Assembly: GCF_001548235.1 (NCBI RefSeq)
Contig: NZ_AP014938.1
Location: forward strand, 372,001-436,000
Reading direction: 5' to 3'
Source of the DNA: Rothia mucilaginosa
GTDB lineage: Bacteria; Actinomycetota; Actinomycetes; Actinomycetales; Micrococcaceae
Length of the DNA: 64,000 bases
The translations under genes and the position numbers were made by a program. The notes beneath the pieces were generated by a model. The model had not been told where the DNA came from and ran no database searches. It was given only the letters and a program-made list of their open reading frames with translations. Positions within the stretch are counted from its first letter, which is position 1. Each line of letters opens with the position of its first letter. Below, in pieces: positions 20,799 to 30,626 of this stretch.

Positions 20799-21101
20799 CT
20801 ACTTCTGTCGCTTACGTCCAATGACGATGGAGGACAGAGCGGTTACAGCAGTCACGGTGTAGACTGCAGGCCACGCGCCAAGCTTCTTGGCGAGCGGATG
20901 AGCGGCGCCGAACGCGCCGAAGTAGAGAGCGGTGAGGAAGGTGGCACGGCCTGCGCCAGCCTTACGCTTCCAATTCTTGTAAGCCACGGCACCGCACAGT
21001 GCCAGGACAGCGCCACCGAGCGGGCGGATGCCGGTGCTAGATGCAACCTTGTAGCCACCGAGCAGACCGGTGACGGAGGCGAGGGTCGGACAGAACTTCA
21101 C
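20799..21101 (-). CDS. Small membrane protein of unknown function
   Basis: A 100-residue protein with three or four hydrophobic helices, a basic KNWKRKAGAGRA loop in the middle and a basic C terminus (IGRKRQK). I do not recognise the family. The frame is open to 21200, but the GTG at 21101 has GAGGAG at ideal spacing, and the upstream residues (cysteine-rich, not hydrophobic in the same pattern) look spurious. It is a single gene with its own terminator. Gene reality is supported by the SD, the membrane-protein composition and the following terminator. Confidence 0.75.
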   Translation of the reverse strand: MKFCPTLASVTGLLGGYKVASSTGIRPLGGAVLALCGAVAYKNWKRKAGAGRATFLTALYFGAFGAAHPLAKKLGAWPAVYTVTAVTALSSIVIGRKRQK

Positions 21102-21244
21102 GACGTACTCCTCTGTGAGATCGGATAGTTTCTTCAAACATAGTACTCCACAACACACAGAATGTATATTCACCGCGATTAATATTTCTGCATTTCTCAC
21201 GAGCCGGGTCCATCAAGGTGCCGGGCGGCAGAAAGAGTGGCGTA

Positions 21245-21305
21245 CAAAAACCGGCGTAAAAAGACCGCTACGAAAAGACCGGCTCAAAAACCGGCACAAA
21301 AATGC
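21245..21305. repeat. Repeat of CCGG-plus-A/T-tract units after the mtnN terminator
   Basis: Read on the minus strand, the terminator T-tract is followed by further units of GCCGG(T)TTTT at 12-14 bp spacing (plus-strand CCGG-type cores at 21251, 21265, 21279 and 21291). It looks like repeated copies of the terminator tail. Confidence 0.6.
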
Positions 21306-21340
21306 CGGGGCGCAAACCATTGAGGTTCACGCCCCGGCAC
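21297..21340 (-). terminator. Rho-independent terminator of luxS-mtnN
   Basis: A TGCCGGGGCG / CGCCCCGGCA stem followed on the minus strand by TTTTT. It lies 57 bp after the mtnN stop. Confidence 0.9.
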
Positions 21341-21397
21341 TTCTCAACGCGAGCCCACATCTGGCCGCATGCCCTAAATCTTTAGAGCGCCAGATCT

Positions 21398-22291
21398 TTA
21401 GAGAGCCAGGTCCAGCGCCTCCAGCTGCGCTTCGGTCCACAGTTCAGCAGCCAGCTGCAGAGCGTAACGAGCCGAACGAGGAGCCACTACATCCACGGAG
21501 AGGTGGAAGTCCTGGTCAGCCTCCGGGCCGCACAGGTCAGAGACGCAACGCACACCGATAAACGGAATCTCGTAGTTGTGGCAGACCTGCGCAATAGCGG
21601 TGGTCTCCATGTCGGTGCTGATGGCACCCTCGAATGCTTCGCGGGTGTCCTTCACGTTGTGGGCGGTCACGAAGGAGTTACCCGCCAGCATCTGGCCGCG
21701 GCGCACCTCCCACGGGCTCTCAGCCTGCTCACGCACCGGCTCCAGTGCGGCGAGCGCATGCTCCAGAGCATCCTGCCACTCATCCGCCTGACCGTCGTAG
21801 CTTTCGGGCATGCCGGGAACCTGGCCGCGCGCGTAACCGAACGCGGTCGCGTCGGCGTCAGTGTAGGTGTAGTTCTCGCCAATCAGCACGTCGCCCACGT
21901 TGATGCCGCGAGCCAAACCGCCGGCGGTACCTGCGCTAATGACGCCCAGGCAGTTCGAGGAGTAGCTAATCGCCTCGGTGACGGCGCTCGCCGCGTTCAC
22001 CAGACCAATCTTGGAGCGAACCAGCAGCAGCGGAACCTGGTCCTCGCCCACCTGCAGGTAGCGCGGGTGGAATACCGCGGCACCCTCGGTGAAGGAGGGC
22101 TGCAGCTCCTCGGTCACCTTCAGGAAGGGTGCGAGCTCCTCATCCATAGCCACCTGAATGATGATGGCGTTGGACATGCCGTCCATCAGCTCAAACATGC
22201 TGTTGAACGCCTCAGCCGGGTCGAAAGCGTTCGGGTCAAAGTCCACCGGGTTGAAGGCGGATGCGAAAGCGTCGGGAATCTGTGCGCTCAT
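21398..22291 (-). CDS. mtnN: 5'-methylthioadenosine/S-adenosylhomocysteine nucleosidase
   Basis: A 297-residue nucleosidase that splits adenine from MTA and SAH. The SRH it makes is the LuxS substrate. The nucleosidase core begins near residue 42 (NAIIIQVAMDEELAPFLKV) and contains the family ISAGTAGG glycine-rich strand and the DMETTAIAQVC active-site block. About 40 residues precede the core, an FxP/FDP-rich extension not found in the E. coli enzyme. The ATG overlaps the luxS stop (TAATG), so translation is coupled. The later codons of the open frame upstream (to 22312) are rejected in favour of this overlap start. Confidence 0.93.
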   Translation of the reverse strand: MSAQIPDAFASAFNPVDFDPNAFDPAEAFNSMFELMDGMSNAIIIQVAMDEELAPFLKVTEELQPSFTEGAAVFHPRYLQVGEDQVPLLLVRSKIGLVNAASAVTEAISYSSNCLGVISAGTAGGLARGINVGDVLIGENYTYTDADATAFGYARGQVPGMPESYDGQADEWQDALEHALAALEPVREQAESPWEVRRGQMLAGNSFVTAHNVKDTREAFEGAISTDMETTAIAQVCHNYEIPFIGVRCVSDLCGPEADQDFHLSVDVVAPRSARYALQLAAELWTEAQLEALDLAL

Positions 22292-22749
22292 TACGCCATC
22301 ACCTGCGCCCACTCATCGCGTGCCGCGAGGAACTCGCGAGCCGCCGCCTGCGCGCCTTCGAGGGTGTGGTTGGCGCCCCAACCGCACTGCACCTCGTTCG
22401 CTGCCGGAACCTCGGTCGCGTTGAGGATATCGTTGAGGGTTGCTTCCAGGATGGGGAAGAACTCCTCGGGCTCCAGGCCCAGGGTCAGCGCGTAGAAACC
22501 GGTCTGGCAACCCATCGGGGAGAAGTCAATCAGACGGTCGGTATGGTTGCGCATGTGCTCGGCGCTCAGGTGCTCGATGGAGTGCACGGTCGGCATTTCC
22601 AGGTGCGCGGTGTTCGGCTGGGTGAAGCGGATATCGTACTTGATGAGGGTGTCGCCACCGGGCAGGACCTTGCGGTCTGCGATACGCACGTAGGGTGCTG
22701 CTACGGCGCGGTGGTCGAGGTTGAAGGATTCGACGTTCATTTTTTCCAT
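22291..22749 (-). CDS. luxS: S-ribosylhomocysteine lyase (LuxS)
   Basis: A 152-residue metalloenzyme that cleaves S-ribosylhomocysteine to homocysteine and DPD, the precursor of autoinducer-2. The metal-binding H-S-I-E-H motif is at residues 56-60. The catalytic Cys81 is in MGCQTGFY, and the third ligand Cys is near residue 125 in [10 protein letters not shown]. An alternative ATG three codons in (22740) is possible; AGGGG serves either. The one-base overlap with mtnN makes a complete two-step SAH detoxification/AI-2 unit. LuxS is scattered among actinobacteria, so transfer or retention is possible. Confidence 0.97.
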   Translation of the reverse strand: MEKMNVESFNLDHRAVAAPYVRIADRKVLPGGDTLIKYDIRFTQPNTAHLEMPTVHSIEHLSAEHMRNHTDRLIDFSPMGCQTGFYALTLGLEPEEFFPILEATLNDILNATEVPAANEVQCGWGANHTLEGAQAAAREFLAARDEWAQVMA

Positions 22750-22898
22750 ACCCCTATCTTCTCTTAAAACCGGGGCGACTAAAACGGGGAGGGCTAAAAC
22801 AGGGGTGCCGCGCGGGTAACGCAGGATGTTTCATGGGCGACGCACAAGGTCAGGCGCAGTACAGTGCCCACTGCAGCGCATCCGGTCGGGTACGCGAA

Positions 22899-22935
22899 GC
22901 CCCGGCGGCAGATCCGAAAATCTTACCGCCGGGGC
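22899..22935 (-). terminator. Hairpin downstream of ribF
   Basis: A GCCCCGGCGG / CCGCCGGGGC 10-bp stem in the luxS-ribF gap, without a clear U-tract. It is the likely 3' end of the ribF transcript. Confidence 0.5.
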
Positions 22936-23001
22936 ATCACACGTCATCACCGCAGAAAACGCAGGCTGCGGCTCCCAATAGTGGGGTGAGAGGTGGTGGG
23001 G

Positions 23002-24018
23002 TTAGAAGTGGGGATGCTTCACTTCCGCCTGCACCGGGCACTCCGGCGGGCAGTAGTTCTTCGCGTCCTCAGCCAGCACCTCGCGGGTCTGCACCACGTC
23101 ATCGCTAATCTGCTCGATCAGCGCCTCAACGCCGGTGTACGCCACCATGGGGCGCAGACGCTTCACGAATTCAATCAGCACACGCTGACCGTACAGGTTG
23201 AAATCCTCCACGCGCTCTTGCGGGCGGTCAATCACGTGCGCCTCAACCTGGCGGTGCTCAATACCGTCAAAGGTCGGGTTCGTACCCACCGAAATAGCGG
23301 AGGGGTGACGGTTACCGGATTCGTCCACGAGCCAACCGGCGTACACACCGTCGGCGGGAATCAGTCCGCGCGCCTCAAGCTCAAGGTTCGCGGTCGGGAA
23401 GCCCAACTCGCGGCCGCGCGCCAGACCGTGCACGACCTCACCAGCCATCATGTGGTGGCGGCCCAGCAGCTCGGTTGCGGCGGGCATATCGCCCTCCAGC
23501 AGCAGCTGGCGGATGCGGGTCGAGGAGCAGCGGGTGTTCTCATCCACCATCAAATCCTCAACGACCACGACCTCAAAGCCGTACTTCTCCCCCAGCTCAC
23601 GCATGGTGTTCAGGTCGCCGGAGTTGTTCTTACCAAAGCGCACGTCGTCACCGATGACCACAAAACGCGCGTTCAGCGCATCCACAAAGGTGGACTTCAC
23701 GAACTCCTCGGGGGTCTGCGCAGCGAACTCCAGGTTATAGTTCAGCAGCAGGTAGTCGTTCAGACCCAGCAGGCACATGAAGTAGCGGCGCGAACCCTGA
23801 CCCATAATGTCGTGGTGGGCCGCCTCGGGACGGTGCACCTGCATCGGGTGCGGGTCAAAAGAGACCGCGATAGAGCTCAAACCGTGCTCTTCAGCAAGGG
23901 AGACCACGCGCGAAATCACGCGGGCATGTCCACGGTGCACGCCGTCAAAATTGCCGATGGTCACGACCGAGGGGCCGTAGCCGGCGGGGACCTCGCTCAA
24001 AGCGGTGTAGAGGGTCAC
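23002..24018 (-). CDS. ribF: Bifunctional riboflavin kinase/FAD synthetase
   Basis: A 338-residue enzyme that makes FMN from riboflavin and then FAD. The N-terminal nucleotidyltransferase domain has TIGNFDGVHRGHARVI at about 21-36 and the ISSTRIR-like CSSTRIRQLL loop near 170. The C-terminal riboflavin kinase domain has GRELGFPTANLE and the NPTF segment. GGAGAGC precedes the start. In other actinobacteria it follows truB directly; here a 250-residue membrane-protein gene lies between them. Confidence 0.96.
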   Translation of the reverse strand: MTLYTALSEVPAGYGPSVVTIGNFDGVHRGHARVISRVVSLAEEHGLSSIAVSFDPHPMQVHRPEAAHHDIMGQGSRRYFMCLLGLNDYLLLNYNLEFAAQTPEEFVKSTFVDALNARFVVIGDDVRFGKNNSGDLNTMRELGEKYGFEVVVVEDLMVDENTRCSSTRIRQLLLEGDMPAATELLGRHHMMAGEVVHGLARGRELGFPTANLELEARGLIPADGVYAGWLVDESGNRHPSAISVGTNPTFDGIEHRQVEAHVIDRPQERVEDFNLYGQRVLIEFVKRLRPMVAYTGVEALIEQISDDVVQTREVLAEDAKNYCPPECPVQAEVKHPHF

Positions 24019-24258
24019 GGGCTCTCCTGAAAAAGATAAATGTACCTAACCATCCTAGACCACAGGCGGCAGGATGCAGAATTCAAAACGGGAATCAACA
24101 GGGAATGAAACGGCGCCCCTCACAGGCGGTGCCCTCTCCCCTAGTGCGGCGGATGCGGCGGGGCATCTGACACGCAACTGTGCAGCCTCCGCACATGGAA
24201 AATCCACGCACATCACCCCGCCCGCAGAAAACCCAGCCTATAAGCAAGCCCCGCCCAG

Positions 24259-24307
24259 AAAAAAGCCCGGGCAGGCACCCCACCGTGCGGCAGGAACCTT
24301 CCCGGGC
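24259..24307 (-). terminator. Rho-independent terminator
   Basis: A GCCCGGGaAGG / CCTgCCCGGGC stem followed on the minus strand by TTTTTT, directly after the stop of the membrane protein gene. Confidence 0.88.
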
Positions 24308-24314
24308 GTTACGA

Positions 24315-25067
24315 CTACTTACGAGTCTGGTTACGAGAAGCCTTCAGCATCTCCTCGCGAATCTTATTGGACTTGTTAATCCAGCCGTACCACACCAGCA
24401 GGCACGGAGGAATCACAAGCTCAGTCACCATCAGCACGATCAGCGACCAGTGCGGGGTGCCAAAGAACGCCCACGACAGGATACGACCCACGCCGCCCAG
24501 GAAAACCACCAGGCAGGAGAACGCGAGCATGTTCACCCACTTGAACTTAATGGCAATGAACACGAAGGACAGGCCCACGCCCACATAGGTTGCCGCGAAG
24601 AACACGTAGTTCGACTGCACCGAGGGGTTCGCAAAATCCTGAGGCGCATCCGGAATGACGCGGATACCGCCCAGAACCTGCCACACACCGTACGCAATCA
24701 TGAACAGACCGTACAGCGCCACCGCCGCGCGGAACGCCGCACGGTTCTGAGGCTTAGCCGCCTCCTCAATGCTCTTGGGGCGGGCAAACGCCTCGCGGGT
24801 TGCCTTCTTCTCAGCCTTCTTATCTGCCTTCTGCGACGCCTTATCGCTGGACGCCGGTGCGGCTACGCGAACACCCTCGGGTGCCTTCGCCGCAGAAATG
24901 GGCTCAGCGCTCTTAGCGCCGGTAGCCTTCGCGGCACCGCCCTGAGTAGCAGCTCCGGTCGCAGCAGCCCCGGTTACGGTAGCTTCAGCCTGTGCAGACT
25001 CCACACGGGGTACCGGCGCGGTACGAGGCTCACTCGCCTTCTTAGCGGAGCTCTGGTTCTCGCTCAT
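24315..25067 (-). CDS. Membrane protein with A/K-rich N terminus
   Basis: A 250-residue protein of unknown function. The first 110 or so residues are low-complexity (Ala, Lys, Glu, Thr), probably disordered and cytosolic. Residues about 125-240 hold four hydrophobic helices with short loops, ending in a basic tail (KASRNQTRK). ATG 25067 has AAGGAGAG upstream and is preferred to the 12-codon longer frame. It sits between truB and ribF with a good terminator. Nothing indicates its substrate or partner. Confidence 0.82.
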   Translation of the reverse strand: MSENQSSAKKASEPRTAPVPRVESAQAEATVTGAAATGAATQGGAAKATGAKSAEPISAAKAPEGVRVAAPASSDKASQKADKKAEKKATREAFARPKSIEEAAKPQNRAAFRAAVALYGLFMIAYGVWQVLGGIRVIPDAPQDFANPSVQSNYVFFAATYVGVGLSFVFIAIKFKWVNMLAFSCLVVFLGGVGRILSWAFFGTPHWSLIVLMVTELVIPPCLLVWYGWINKSNKIREEMLKASRNQTRK

Positions 25068-25271
25068 CTTCTCTCCTTCAGCAGGGCCGGGCGGCACCCG
25101 CACGAGTAGTCATGTGTGTTCAGGGGTTGTTTACGTTAGCGTGTTGAATGAATAGGGCGCATATTCAATAGGCGCTGAATCAATCAGGATTGAAGGATTC
25201 AGGTTTGGGCAAATCAGCTTTGGGTAGGCGCAAACACCGAACCCTCTTCGCCCATCATAAGCCCTCAACGC

Positions 25272-26369
25272 CTAGTTGAAGGAACGATTCGCCTCAAAAA
25301 CCAGCACCGGGGCGGCCTGCACCTTCCCGCGCTGCTTCTTATTCTCCAGGAGAGCAACCAGGGTACCGTCCGGAGCGAAGCCCGCCACAATACCCTCAAC
25401 GCTGGCATGCTGCACCGCGCCGGACTCATCCGCGCTCGCGTGCACGGAACGCTTCACCACGGAACCGTCACCGCTGGGGCTAATACGACGACCGTAGGAA
25501 ATATCGCTCGCCTCCGCAGCAGAGAGCTCACGCGCACCAAAGATGCGGCGTGCTGCCTCCTCCAGGGGAAGCAGCGGCAAATCTTCCAGCGGTGCCTCGG
25601 ACTCTTCACGGCGCTGCTTCAACTGCGCCAAATCGGCGGCATCCTCAAGCACCACAGCACCCACACGGGTACGGCGAAGAGCCGTCAGATGGCCACCGGT
25701 GCCCAGAATCTTGCCCAGATCACGCGCCAGGGCACGAATATAGGTGCCCGAGGAACACGAAACCGTCACCTTGCAGTCAATCACGGGAACCGAGGTTGCC
25801 GCGTGTTCGCCCTCGTTCTCGGGGTCCTCAATCACGTACTCGGCAAAACCGGGGTTGATGAAATGTACCGTGAACTCGCTAATCGTCACCGGACGCGCCG
25901 CCAACTCAACCTGCTCACCGCTACGCACACGCGCATACGAACGAACACCGTTGATCTTAATAGCGGACACCGCAGAAGGAACCTGCAGAATATCGCCGCT
26001 GAGCTGCGCCACAGCCTCCAGGATGCGCGCACGCATCTGCTCAGCGTCCAAACCGGTCAGCGCCTCAACGGCATCAGGATGCGCGGCGGTGTGCTCACCC
26101 TCGGCGTCCTCAGTCAGCGTCTCAATGCCCAGGCGAATCGTCGCGTCATAGGTTTTATCCTGACCGACCAGGTAGGTCAGCAGCTTCGTCGCCTTATTGA
26201 TGCCCAAAATCAGCACGCCGGTCGCGGCGGGATCCAGCGTACCGGCGTGACCAACCCGCCGGGTGCCAGCAATACGACGCATCTGAGAGACTGCGTCGTG
26301 GCTACTCATCCCGGCGGGCTTATCAATGACCATCAGGCCGGACGGGCCCTGAGGTTGCTTCTTCGCCAC
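25272..26369 (-). CDS. truB: tRNA pseudouridine(55) synthase
   Basis: A 365-residue enzyme that makes pseudouridine-55 in the T-loop of tRNAs. The catalytic Asp lies in the RVGHAGTLDPAATGVL block at about residues 36-51. The KTYDATIRLGIETLTED segment and the ALARDLG block follow, and a C-terminal PUA-like region is present. The start is GTG, immediately adjacent to the rbfA stop (TAAGTG), so the two are translationally coupled. Slightly longer than the E. coli enzyme because of the C-terminal part. Confidence 0.96.
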   Translation of the reverse strand: MAKKQPQGPSGLMVIDKPAGMSSHDAVSQMRRIAGTRRVGHAGTLDPAATGVLILGINKATKLLTYLVGQDKTYDATIRLGIETLTEDAEGEHTAAHPDAVEALTGLDAEQMRARILEAVAQLSGDILQVPSAVSAIKINGVRSYARVRSGEQVELAARPVTISEFTVHFINPGFAEYVIEDPENEGEHAATSVPVIDCKVTVSCSSGTYIRALARDLGKILGTGGHLTALRRTRVGAVVLEDAADLAQLKQRREESEAPLEDLPLLPLEEAARRIFGARELSAAEASDISYGRRISPSGDGSVVKRSVHASADESGAVQHASVEGIVAGFAPDGTLVALLENKKQRGKVQAAPVLVFEANRSFN

Positions 26370-26810
26370 TTAGGCGTCCTCACCCTCGGCAGGCTCGTCC
26401 TTCTTGTAGGGGTCAGCCTCACCAGCGTACTCGGCACCCTCAGCTGCAGCAGCCAGGGCGGCGTCGCGCTCGCGAGTCTCACGCAGAAGCGCCTCAATGT
26501 GGAAGGCGTTCTCGGGAACCTCGTCAGCGACGAAAGTCAGGGTGGGGGTCAGGCGGGCAGTGATGTTCTTACCCACCTCGGCGCGCAGAATGCCCTTAGC
26601 GGATTCCAGCGCCTTCTTAGTGTTTGCGGCGTCCTCTTCGGAGCCGAACACGGTGTAGTACAGGGTTGCGTGCTGCAGGTCGTTGGTCACGCGGGCATCG
26701 GTAATGGTCACAAAACCGAGGCGGGGATCCTTAACACGACGCTCCAGCGCCTTCGCCACAATTACCTTGATGCGGTCGGCAAGTCGTGCCGCGCGGGCTG
26801 CATCAGCCAT
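26370..26810 (-). CDS. rbfA: 30S ribosome-binding factor A
   Basis: A 146-residue KH-type late 30S maturation factor. The family start (ADRIKVIVAKALERRVKDPRL, motif at about 10-30) and the VTITDARVTNDLQHATLYYTV block are clear. The C-terminal 30 residues are acidic and variable. ATG 26810 with AAGGAG is preferred over the 13-codon longer frame. It is encoded between infB and truB, the conserved infB-rbfA-truB order. Confidence 0.96.
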   Translation of the reverse strand: MADAARAARLADRIKVIVAKALERRVKDPRLGFVTITDARVTNDLQHATLYYTVFGSEEDAANTKKALESAKGILRAEVGKNITARLTPTLTFVADEVPENAFHIEALLRETRERDAALAAAAEGAEYAGEADPYKKDEPAEGEDA

Positions 26811-26983
26811 GTGTTTCTCCTTGAAATCTCGTGGTGCTTCCGCGAACACTCGGGGTGTTGCGGAGGCGTTCCAGGTAATGCGGAAGCGCCCGCCCCGCCA
26901 GCATCCGCCCCTCAGGCTCTATTCTCTAGAAGCCTGCGGGTGCGGGAACACTAGCGGGTGACGGGCGCATCAGCGTGTGAGTC

Positions 26984-29812
26984 TTAGACACGCGGCTTTT
27001 CGCGCATCTCCCAAGTCTCGATAATGTCGCCTTCCTTGATGTCGTTGAAGGAGCCGAGGCCAATACCACACTCGAAACCTTCGCGAACCTCGGTAGCGTC
27101 GTCCTTGAAACGACGCAGCGACTCGATGGTGAGGTTGTCTGCCACCACAGAACCGTCGCGCACCAGGCGTGCCTTGGCGTTGCGCTTGATGATGCCGTTC
27201 TTGACGATCGAACCTGCGATGTTGCCCCACTTGGAGGAGCGGAAGACCTCGCGGATCTCTGCGGAGCCGAGCTCCACTTCCTCGTACTCGGGCTTGAGCA
27301 TACCCTTGACGGCCTGCTCAATTTCCTCAATCGCACGGTAGATGACCGAGTAGAACTTCATCTCGACGCCTTCGCGGTCGGCAAGTTCTGCAACGCGCTC
27401 TGCCGGGCGGACGTTGAAGCCGATGATGACCGCGTTGTCCACGGTAGCCAGGTTCACGTCGTTCTGGGTAATAGCACCCACACCGCGGTGGATGACGCGC
27501 AGCTGAACCTCGTCGCCACCGGCGTCGATCTTCATCAGGGACTCTTCCAGCGCTTCCACAGCACCGGAGACGTCACCCTTAATGATCAGGTTCAGGGTGT
27601 CCATCTTGCCCTCAGCCACAGCGGCGTCGAAGGACTCGAGGGTCACGCGCTTACGACGCTTAGCCAGCTGAGCGTTACGATCAGCAGCCTCACGCTTCTC
27701 AGCGATCTGACGAGCGGTGCGCTCTTCCTCGGTGGAGAGGAAGGTGTCGCCTGCACGAGGAACGGTGGACAGACCCAGCACCTGAACGGGGCGGGACGGG
27801 CCAGCTTCCTTCACAGCCTGACCGTTCTCATCGAACATTGCACGAACGCGACCGTGAGCAACACCGGCAACGATAGCGTCACCGACGTGCAGGGTACCGG
27901 ACTGAACCAGGACGGTGGAAACCGCACCGCGGCCCTTGTCCAGGTTTGCTTCAATAGCAACGCCGCGTGCTTCCTTGTTCGGGTTAGCGGTCAGTTCGAG
28001 CACGTCAGCGGTCAGGGTGACAGCCTCAAGCAGCTCGTCGATGTTGGTGCCGTTGCGAGCGGAGACGTCCACGAACATGGTGTCGCCACCGTACTCTTCG
28101 GGGATCAGACCGTACTCGGTGAGCTGGCCACGGATCTTCTCCGGGGACGCGCCTTCCTTATCGATCTTGTTCACAGCAACCACGATCGGCACGTTAGCTG
28201 CCTGTGCGTGGTTCAGTGCCTCAACGGTCTGGGGCATAACGCCGTCATCAGCTGCGACCACGAGGATTGCCACGTCGGTGACCTTCGCACCACGGGCACG
28301 CATAGCGGTGAACGCCTCGTGACCGGGGGTATCGATGAAGGTAATCGCGCGGTCTTCACCCTCAACGGTGGTGTGGACCTGGTATGCACCAATGTGCTGG
28401 GTAATGCCGCCGGCCTCACCCTCAATGACGTTGGTGTTACGGATAGCGTCCAGCAGGCGGGTCTTACCGTGGTCAACGTGACCCATGACGGTAACAACCG
28501 GGGGACGAACCTCCAGGACGTCCTCGCCCTCAGCTTCTGCTTCGGCTTCGAGGTTGATGTCGAAGGATTCGAGCAGCTCGCGCTCCTCATCCTCCGGGGA
28601 AACGATCTTGATGACGTAACCCAGTTCGGCACCCAGCAGCTCGAAGGTCTCCTCGTCCAGGGACTGAGTCTGGGTAGCCATCTCACCCAGGTGGAAGAGA
28701 ACCGTAATCAGCGATGCCGGGTTTGCACCAATCTTCTCAGCGAAGTCCATGATGGACGCGCCGCGGCGCAGACGAATCTCGGTCGAGCCGTCGCCGCGAG
28801 GAACAACCACGCCACCGGGTGCCGGTGCGTTCAGCTGCTCCTGCTCATGGCGGCGAGCTGCCTTGGACTTGCGGCCCTTACGCTTGGAGCCACCGCGACC
28901 GAATGCACCCTGTGCATTACCGCGACCGCCGGGGCCGGGACGACCCGGACCGCGGTTGAAGCCGCCGGAACCGCCGCCGCGACGTGCGCCGCCGCCGTTA
29001 CCGCCACCGTTGTTGGAACCGGACGCGCCGCCACCAACGTTGGAAACCTTGGGCATCATCGAGGGGTTCGGGCGTGCGCCGCCGCCACCAGCCGGACGGG
29101 GTGCACCGGGACGTGCGCCACCTGCCGGGCGAGGACCGCCGTTACCACCGGGACGTGCGCCACCTGCGGGGCGGGGACCGCCGTTACCGCCGGGGCGTGC
29201 GCCACCGTTGCCACCGGGACGACCGTTACGTGCCGGACGGGGACCGCCGGAACGCTGGGAGTCGCCGCCGCCACGCTTCATGCCCTGCTGGGATGCGAAG
29301 GGGTTGTTACCGGGGCGAGGACCGGGCTTGGGGCCGGGCTTCGGAGCGGCAGGCTTGGGTGCTGCCGGCTTCGGTGCTGCCTCGGGGCGTGCCATGCCCT
29401 GCTGGGATGCGAAGGGGTTGTTACCCGGGCGGGGGCCGCCGGGCTTGGGTGCTGCTGCCGGCTTTGCGGCGGGCTTAGCTGCTGCAGGCTTGGGAGCTGC
29501 GCTCTCAGCTGCGGGCTTGGGTGCCGACTTAGCGGCAGGCTTAGCCGCTGCGGGCTTGGGAGCCGGCTTAGCGGCAGGCTTAGCCGCTGCGGGCTTGGGA
29601 GCCGGCTTAGCTGCCGACTCTGCGGGACCTGCCTTTGCGGCAGGCTTAGCCGCTGCGGCGGGGAATTCCGCGCGCAGCTTCTTCAGAACCATGGGGTTCA
29701 GGGTGGAAGAGGAGCTCTTAACGAACTCGCCCATATCCTTGAGCTTGGCGATAACTTCCTTGGAAGGTACGCCTACTTCTTTAGCAAACTCGTGTACTCG
29801 AGGCTGAGCCAA
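26984..29812 (-). CDS. infB: Translation initiation factor IF-2
   Basis: A 942-residue GTPase that places initiator tRNA on the 30S subunit. An N-terminal IF2N domain ([18 protein letters not shown]) is followed by a linker of about 300 residues: first A/P/K repeats, then G/R/P/N repeats. The G domain has [16 protein letters not shown] and NKID. Domains II-IV follow to the end. The best start is TTG at 29812, with GGAG six bases upstream and the usual first residues (L/M-A-Q-P-R-V-H-E); an ATG at 29854 is in frame but has no family support. The linker repeats are also repeats at DNA level (about 29050-29660). Confidence 0.96.
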   Translation of the reverse strand: MAQPRVHEFAKEVGVPSKEVIAKLKDMGEFVKSSSSTLNPMVLKKLRAEFPAAAAKPAAKAGPAESAAKPAPKPAAAKPAAKPAPKPAAAKPAAKSAPKPAAESAAPKPAAAKPAAKPAAAPKPGGPRPGNNPFASQQGMARPEAAPKPAAPKPAAPKPGPKPGPRPGNNPFASQQGMKRGGGDSQRSGGPRPARNGRPGGNGGARPGGNGGPRPAGGARPGGNGGPRPAGGARPGAPRPAGGGGARPNPSMMPKVSNVGGGASGSNNGGGNGGGARRGGGSGGFNRGPGRPGPGGRGNAQGAFGRGGSKRKGRKSKAARRHEQEQLNAPAPGGVVVPRGDGSTEIRLRRGASIMDFAEKIGANPASLITVLFHLGEMATQTQSLDEETFELLGAELGYVIKIVSPEDEERELLESFDINLEAEAEAEGEDVLEVRPPVVTVMGHVDHGKTRLLDAIRNTNVIEGEAGGITQHIGAYQVHTTVEGEDRAITFIDTPGHEAFTAMRARGAKVTDVAILVVAADDGVMPQTVEALNHAQAANVPIVVAVNKIDKEGASPEKIRGQLTEYGLIPEEYGGDTMFVDVSARNGTNIDELLEAVTLTADVLELTANPNKEARGVAIEANLDKGRGAVSTVLVQSGTLHVGDAIVAGVAHGRVRAMFDENGQAVKEAGPSRPVQVLGLSTVPRAGDTFLSTEEERTARQIAEKREAADRNAQLAKRRKRVTLESFDAAVAEGKMDTLNLIIKGDVSGAVEALEESLMKIDAGGDEVQLRVIHRGVGAITQNDVNLATVDNAVIIGFNVRPAERVAELADREGVEMKFYSVIYRAIEEIEQAVKGMLKPEYEEVELGSAEIREVFRSSKWGNIAGSIVKNGIIKRNAKARLVRDGSVVADNLTIESLRRFKDDATEVREGFECGIGLGSFNDIKEGDIIETWEMREKPRV

Positions 29813-30031
29813 ATTTTCTCCATTCCCGGTCCGCACCGGGAATGGTGCGGACACTAATGTTTACGGGGTGCACGCCCGAAGGCGCGCCAATTCGTGAAAT
29901 TGCCGGTGGGTGAGCACGAAAGGGTACTCATTTCGCGGCACTCATTAGATATCCATCAGTTTTCTGACTCGCTTTCAGATAAGAAGTCGTCAAACTCGTT
30001 GACTTACAGAGGGCATATACCCGAAAAGCGT

Positions 30032-30373
30032 CTACGAGGGGGTCGAGTCCGCAATCACGGCTCGAATCTGCTCGCAGCACGCCTGCAGCTGGGCTGCAGG
30101 GACCGCTTTTTTGAAGGCTCGCGCCAGACCGTTCTTTTTCTGCAGAGCGGCTACGCACTTTTCGCTCGGATGGATCCAAGCGCCTCGTCCGGGCATAGTT
30201 CCCGCCGTATCGGGCTGATAGGGCGGGGTGTCCGTCTGCTCGGTAGCAGACGTGACGAGTGTGCGGGCGATGCGCAGCAGGTTGCGCTGTTCATCGCGGG
30301 CACGGCATCCGATGCAGGTGCGGACCGGTCCTTCAAACGCTTCGGAGGTTGCGGTGAGGTCGTGATTGCTCAT
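30032..30373 (-). CDS. ylxR: YlxR/RnpM family RNA-binding protein
   Basis: A 113-residue DUF448 protein. The CIGCR motif (RTCIGCRARDEQRNLLRI) and the GRGAWIHPSEKCVAALQKK block define the family. Homologues bind RNA, and in Bacillus the protein associates with RNase P. It is encoded between nusA and infB as usual. The middle has a Thr/Pro/Gln-rich insertion of about 15 residues. GAGAGGACC precedes the ATG. Unusually large gaps lie on both sides (about 220-250 bp). Confidence 0.92.
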   Translation of the reverse strand: MSNHDLTATSEAFEGPVRTCIGCRARDEQRNLLRIARTLVTSATEQTDTPPYQPDTAGTMPGRGAWIHPSEKCVAALQKKNGLARAFKKAVPAAQLQACCEQIRAVIADSTPS

Positions 30374-30531
30374 GGTCCTCTCCCCTCTCTAGCGTGTGTG
30401 CAGAACCGCGTTCGCAGTACATTCGTGATGCTCTATCCGGTGTGTGCGAGGGCGCGTTAAAGCGCCCGGTTACACACCGGCACATCTTAATAGTGTATCC
30501 CGTTTTTAAGAATCATGGGCAAAACTGTGAC

Positions 30532-30580
30532 GCAGGCGCAAGAACACCGGGCACGTTCCTGCCCGATCTCTTGCGCCTGC
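30532..30580 (-). terminator. Nested hairpin between nusA and ylxR
   Basis: A perfect 12-bp outer stem (GCAGGCGCAAGA with its complement) encloses an inner CGGGCA/TGCCCG stem. On the minus strand GTCACAGTTTTG follows, so it could end or attenuate transcription within the nusA-infB operon. Confidence 0.65.
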
Positions 30581-30626
30581 ATCAAAAGGATATGCCGCGG
30601 GATACGCCCCTCACCGGGGCTAATGC

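Noticed and set aside
27488..29857. Long plus-strand open frame of 789 codons opposite infB
   Set aside because: Antisense to IF-2 with composition driven by the Gly/Ala repeats; no start context and no recognisable domain.
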